In this document: positions 20,155 through 21,958 of the stretch, in pieces
Layout of the letters: the number at the start of each line of letters is the position of its first letter
Numbering within the stretch: position 1 is the stretch's first letter
DNA from: a virus
Virus record (IMG/VR): IMGVR_UViG_3300043436_004432
Span: 1 to 21,958 of that record
Reading direction: 5' to 3' (one strand)
DNA: 21,958 nucleotides
Notes under the pieces: model-generated
Told to the model about the DNA's origin: nothing
Databases searched by the model: none
The model's input: the letters and a program-made list of their open reading frames with translations, nothing else
Made by a program: the position numbers and the translations under genes

Positions 20155-21479
20155 TGGACAATCCCAACCGCCCTGCGCGACGCCTGCGCTGCGCCATCTA
20201 CACCCGAAAATCGAGCGAGGAAGGGCTCGAGCAGGAGTTCAACAGCCTGCACGCCCAGCGGGAAGCCTGCGAGGCCTATATCGCCAGCCAGAAGTCTGAA
20301 GGCTGGGCACTGGTTCGCGATCAATATGACGATGGCGGCATCTCAGGTGGCACGTTGGAGCGCCCAGGGCTGAAGCAGTTGCTGGCCGACATTGAAGACG
20401 GGTTGGTGGATGTGGTCGTCGTCTACAAGATAGACCGTCTCTCGCGCTCTCTGATGGACTTTTCTAAGCTGGTGGAGGTCTTTGATCGCAACGGGGTTAC
20501 CTTCGTCTCGGTCACGCAGAGCTTCAATACAACAACATCCATGGGCCGATTGACCCTGAATATCCTGCTCAGTTTTGCACAATTCGAACGTGAGGTCACT
20601 GCCGAGCGCATTCGCGACAAGGTGAAGGCTTCGCGCATGAAAGGTATGTGGATGGGAGGATATGTGCCCCTTGGCTATGATGTGCGGGACCGCAAGCTGG
20701 TTGTAAACGAACAGGACGCTGGCTCAGTGCGGCGGATCTTTGATCGCTTTGTGGAGGTTGGCTCCGCCACGGTGCTGGCGCGGGAACTGCGCCGTGAGGG
20801 GTTCCGCAGCAAGCAGGGCACGCTGATCGACAAGGGCTATCTGTACCGGCTTTTGAACAATCGCGTCTATCGTGGCGAGGCTCTGCACAAGGGTAAGGCT
20901 TATCCTGGAGAGCACGATGCCATCATTGACGCAGACCGCTGGCACCGCGTGCATGCCATCCTTCAGGAAAGCCCCCGCAAACGGGCGAACAACAGCCGCG
21001 CGCAAACGCCAGCGCTCTTGAAGGGGCTGATCTTCGGCGAAAATGGCGCGTCCATGACGCCGACCAGCACGAAGAAGGGGGCAAGGCTCTACCGCTACTA
21101 TGTGTCAATGGACGTGATCCGGAACCGCGAGACCGGCGAGGAAACCGCGCCGATGCGGCTGGCCGCCGGAATGGTCGAGGACGCAGTCGTGACCGAAGTT
21201 CGGCGCATCCTGCAAACGCCAGAGGTGGTCACGCAGGTGTTGGCCGCCTTGAAGCGCGACGGCGGTGGAGCATCCGAAGCTGATGCCATCGCGGCCTTGC
21301 AAGAGTTCAAGGGTGTTTGGGCGCAACTTTTCCCAGCGGAACAGGCCCGCATCATCCAGTTGTTGGTGCGGCGTGTCACGGTCACCACCGCCGGGCTTGA
21401 GGTCGATATTCGCAGAGAAGGAATTGCGGGCGTCATACGTGAGATGGTCGCGCCGCGCCGGATGGAGGCCGCAGAATGA
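20151..21479 (+). CDS. Large serine recombinase (probable phage integrase)
   Basis: A 442-residue serine recombinase. The catalytic domain begins AIYTRKSSEEG with nucleophile Ser21, followed by FNSLHAQREACEAYI, DDGGISGGTLERPGL and VVYKIDRLSRS (resolvase signatures), with the long helix ending near KVKASRMKG. The recombinase domain follows (VPLGYDV to YRLLNNRVYRGEALHKGKAY). The region LKGLIFGENGASMTPTSTKK to RYYVSMDV matches the zinc-ribbon domain, but its usual Cys pairs are absent. A short C-terminal part is helical. It would carry out site-specific integration and, with a directionality factor, excision. Two ATGs (20151, 20154) are possible; GGGAGG lies upstream. It is at the expected end of the element, after the immunity genes. 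Confidence 0.92.
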   Translation: MMDNPNRPARRLRCAIYTRKSSEEGLEQEFNSLHAQREACEAYIASQKSEGWALVRDQYDDGGISGGTLERPGLKQLLADIEDGLVDVVVVYKIDRLSRSLMDFSKLVEVFDRNGVTFVSVTQSFNTTTSMGRLTLNILLSFAQFEREVTAERIRDKVKASRMKGMWMGGYVPLGYDVRDRKLVVNEQDAGSVRRIFDRFVEVGSATVLARELRREGFRSKQGTLIDKGYLYRLLNNRVYRGEALHKGKAYPGEHDAIIDADRWHRVHAILQESPRKRANNSRAQTPALLKGLIFGENGASMTPTSTKKGARLYRYYVSMDVIRNRETGEETAPMRLAAGMVEDAVVTEVRRILQTPEVVTQVLAALKRDGGGASEADAIAALQEFKGVWAQLFPAEQARIIQLLVRRVTVTTAGLEVDIRREGIAGVIREMVAPRRMEAAE

Positions 21480-21862
21480 CAAAGCAGGACGATACGATCC
21501 GCGTGCTGATCCCGTTGACGGTGCGCAAGAAGAACGGGCGGCCGAAGATCCTGCCGCCCGCCGACTATCGACCGAGCGAGGACCAGACCCAAGATCCTCA
21601 TATCCTGCGCGCCATCGGTCGCGCATGGGGGTGGCGGCGGCGCATGGATGCTGGTGAGTTTGCCACAATCCAGGAACTGGCCGAGGCCGTTGGACTCGCG
21701 GAGCGCCACGTCAGCAGGCAACTGCGATTGGCCTATCTCGCGCCGGGGGTGCTGAAGCGGCTGACCTGCGGGCGCGAGGCCTCGACGGTCAGCCTGTACG
21801 ATCTGTGTTTTGTGGCAGGGGAGGCTTGGGGGGAGCAGCTGGATCGGGCAGTTGGCGTTTGA
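21476..21862 (+). CDS. HTH protein of the recombinase cassette (128 aa)
   Basis: A 128-residue protein. A basic N-terminus (IPLTVRKKNGRPKILPPADY) is followed by HILRAIGRAWGWRRRMDAGE and a ParB/Spo0J-like HTH, FATIQELAEAVGLAERHVSR (62-81), then LRLAYLAPGVLKRL. Proteins of this kind are regularly the last gene of the DUF2924/recombinase cassette in alphaproteobacteria. It could act as a recombination directionality factor or regulator; neither is shown. ATG 21476 overlaps the recombinase TGA (ATGA), so translation is coupled. Confidence 0.8.
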   Translation: MTKQDDTIRVLIPLTVRKKNGRPKILPPADYRPSEDQTQDPHILRAIGRAWGWRRRMDAGEFATIQELAEAVGLAERHVSRQLRLAYLAPGVLKRLTCGREASTVSLYDLCFVAGEAWGEQLDRAVGV

Positions 21863-21863
21863 G

Positions 21864-21893
21864 CGGCAAATCGACGTGATCGGCCCTTTGCCG
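21864..21893. other. Stem-loop after the recombinase cassette
   Basis: CGGCAAA (21864-21870) pairs with TTTGCCG (21887-21893) across a 16-base loop, starting two bases after the stop of the last cassette gene. No U-tract follows, so it is a weak terminator candidate. The rest of the window to 21958 holds no frame I can support as a gene. Confidence 0.3.
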
Positions 21894-21958
21894 ACTGTTG
21901 GCTTCTTTCGCGCCCGCCTGCCAGCGGTCATTCGGCTCCCCTCCAAGTTTTCACTTAC

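Noticed and set aside
21098-21946. A 282-codon open frame on the minus strand opposite the recombinase end
   Set aside because: The recombinase and HTH genes are well supported on the plus strand; this frame is Ser/Arg/Pro-rich without any domain.

Overview
The window is the left-to-centre part of an integrated or free temperate siphovirus-like phage genome from an alphaproteobacterium, most likely a member of the Rhodobacteraceae. This rests on the GC-rich sequence, on small families (DUF7220, DUF6362, DUF6511) that I know mainly from that group, and on the alphaproteobacterial recombinase/DUF2924 cassette at the right end. All family names are pattern recognition from the translated sequence; no database search was run.

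Layout. (1) 1-4417, minus strand: head and packaging genes in order of transcription: small terminase, large terminase, gpW-like head-tail joining protein, lambda-type portal, then a ClpP-like prohead protease that runs off the left edge. (2) 4533-4969, plus strand: two short unknown genes pointing against the operons on either side. (3) 4966-6422, minus: a fused ParB-domain/DNA methyltransferase followed by a small membrane protein (DUF7220). (4) 6790-7422, plus: an isolated VRR-NUC-type nuclease gene, followed by a hairpin that terminates the leftward transcript arriving from the other side. (5) 7534-8592, minus: RuvC-like resolvase, a 66-residue protein and DUF6362. (6) 8593-8982: a non-coding, partly AT-rich stretch with seven copies of a TTGAARGATY-type repeat, a candidate replication origin or operator array. 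(7) 8983-16894, minus: replication/recombination operon transcribed from an AlpA-like regulator through small unknowns, an AAA (RecA-like) ATPase, DUF669, a small unknown, a Cas4-like Fe-S nuclease, an SF2 helicase, DUF6511 and a primase-polymerase/helicase. (8) 17090-19293: the switch: a leftward unknown gene and a rightward S24-family (LexA/CI-like) repressor plus a conserved unknown gene, with apparently overlapping divergent promoters between them. (9) 19422-21862, plus: a four-gene cassette (small ORF, DUF2924, large serine recombinase, HTH protein), probably the integration module and hence near the right end of the element.

How the parts work together. The repressor probably controls the leftward early promoter. 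The first leftward gene is separated from the replication operon by a strong hairpin terminator, so early expression may be gated by antitermination or by a second promoter near the AlpA-like gene. Replication and recombination genes are tightly coupled by ATGA/TGATG overlaps. Late packaging genes form a separate leftward unit. The methyltransferase and the divergent VRR-NUC nuclease look like accessory cargo, possibly for host-restriction evasion or superinfection defence, though that role is inference.
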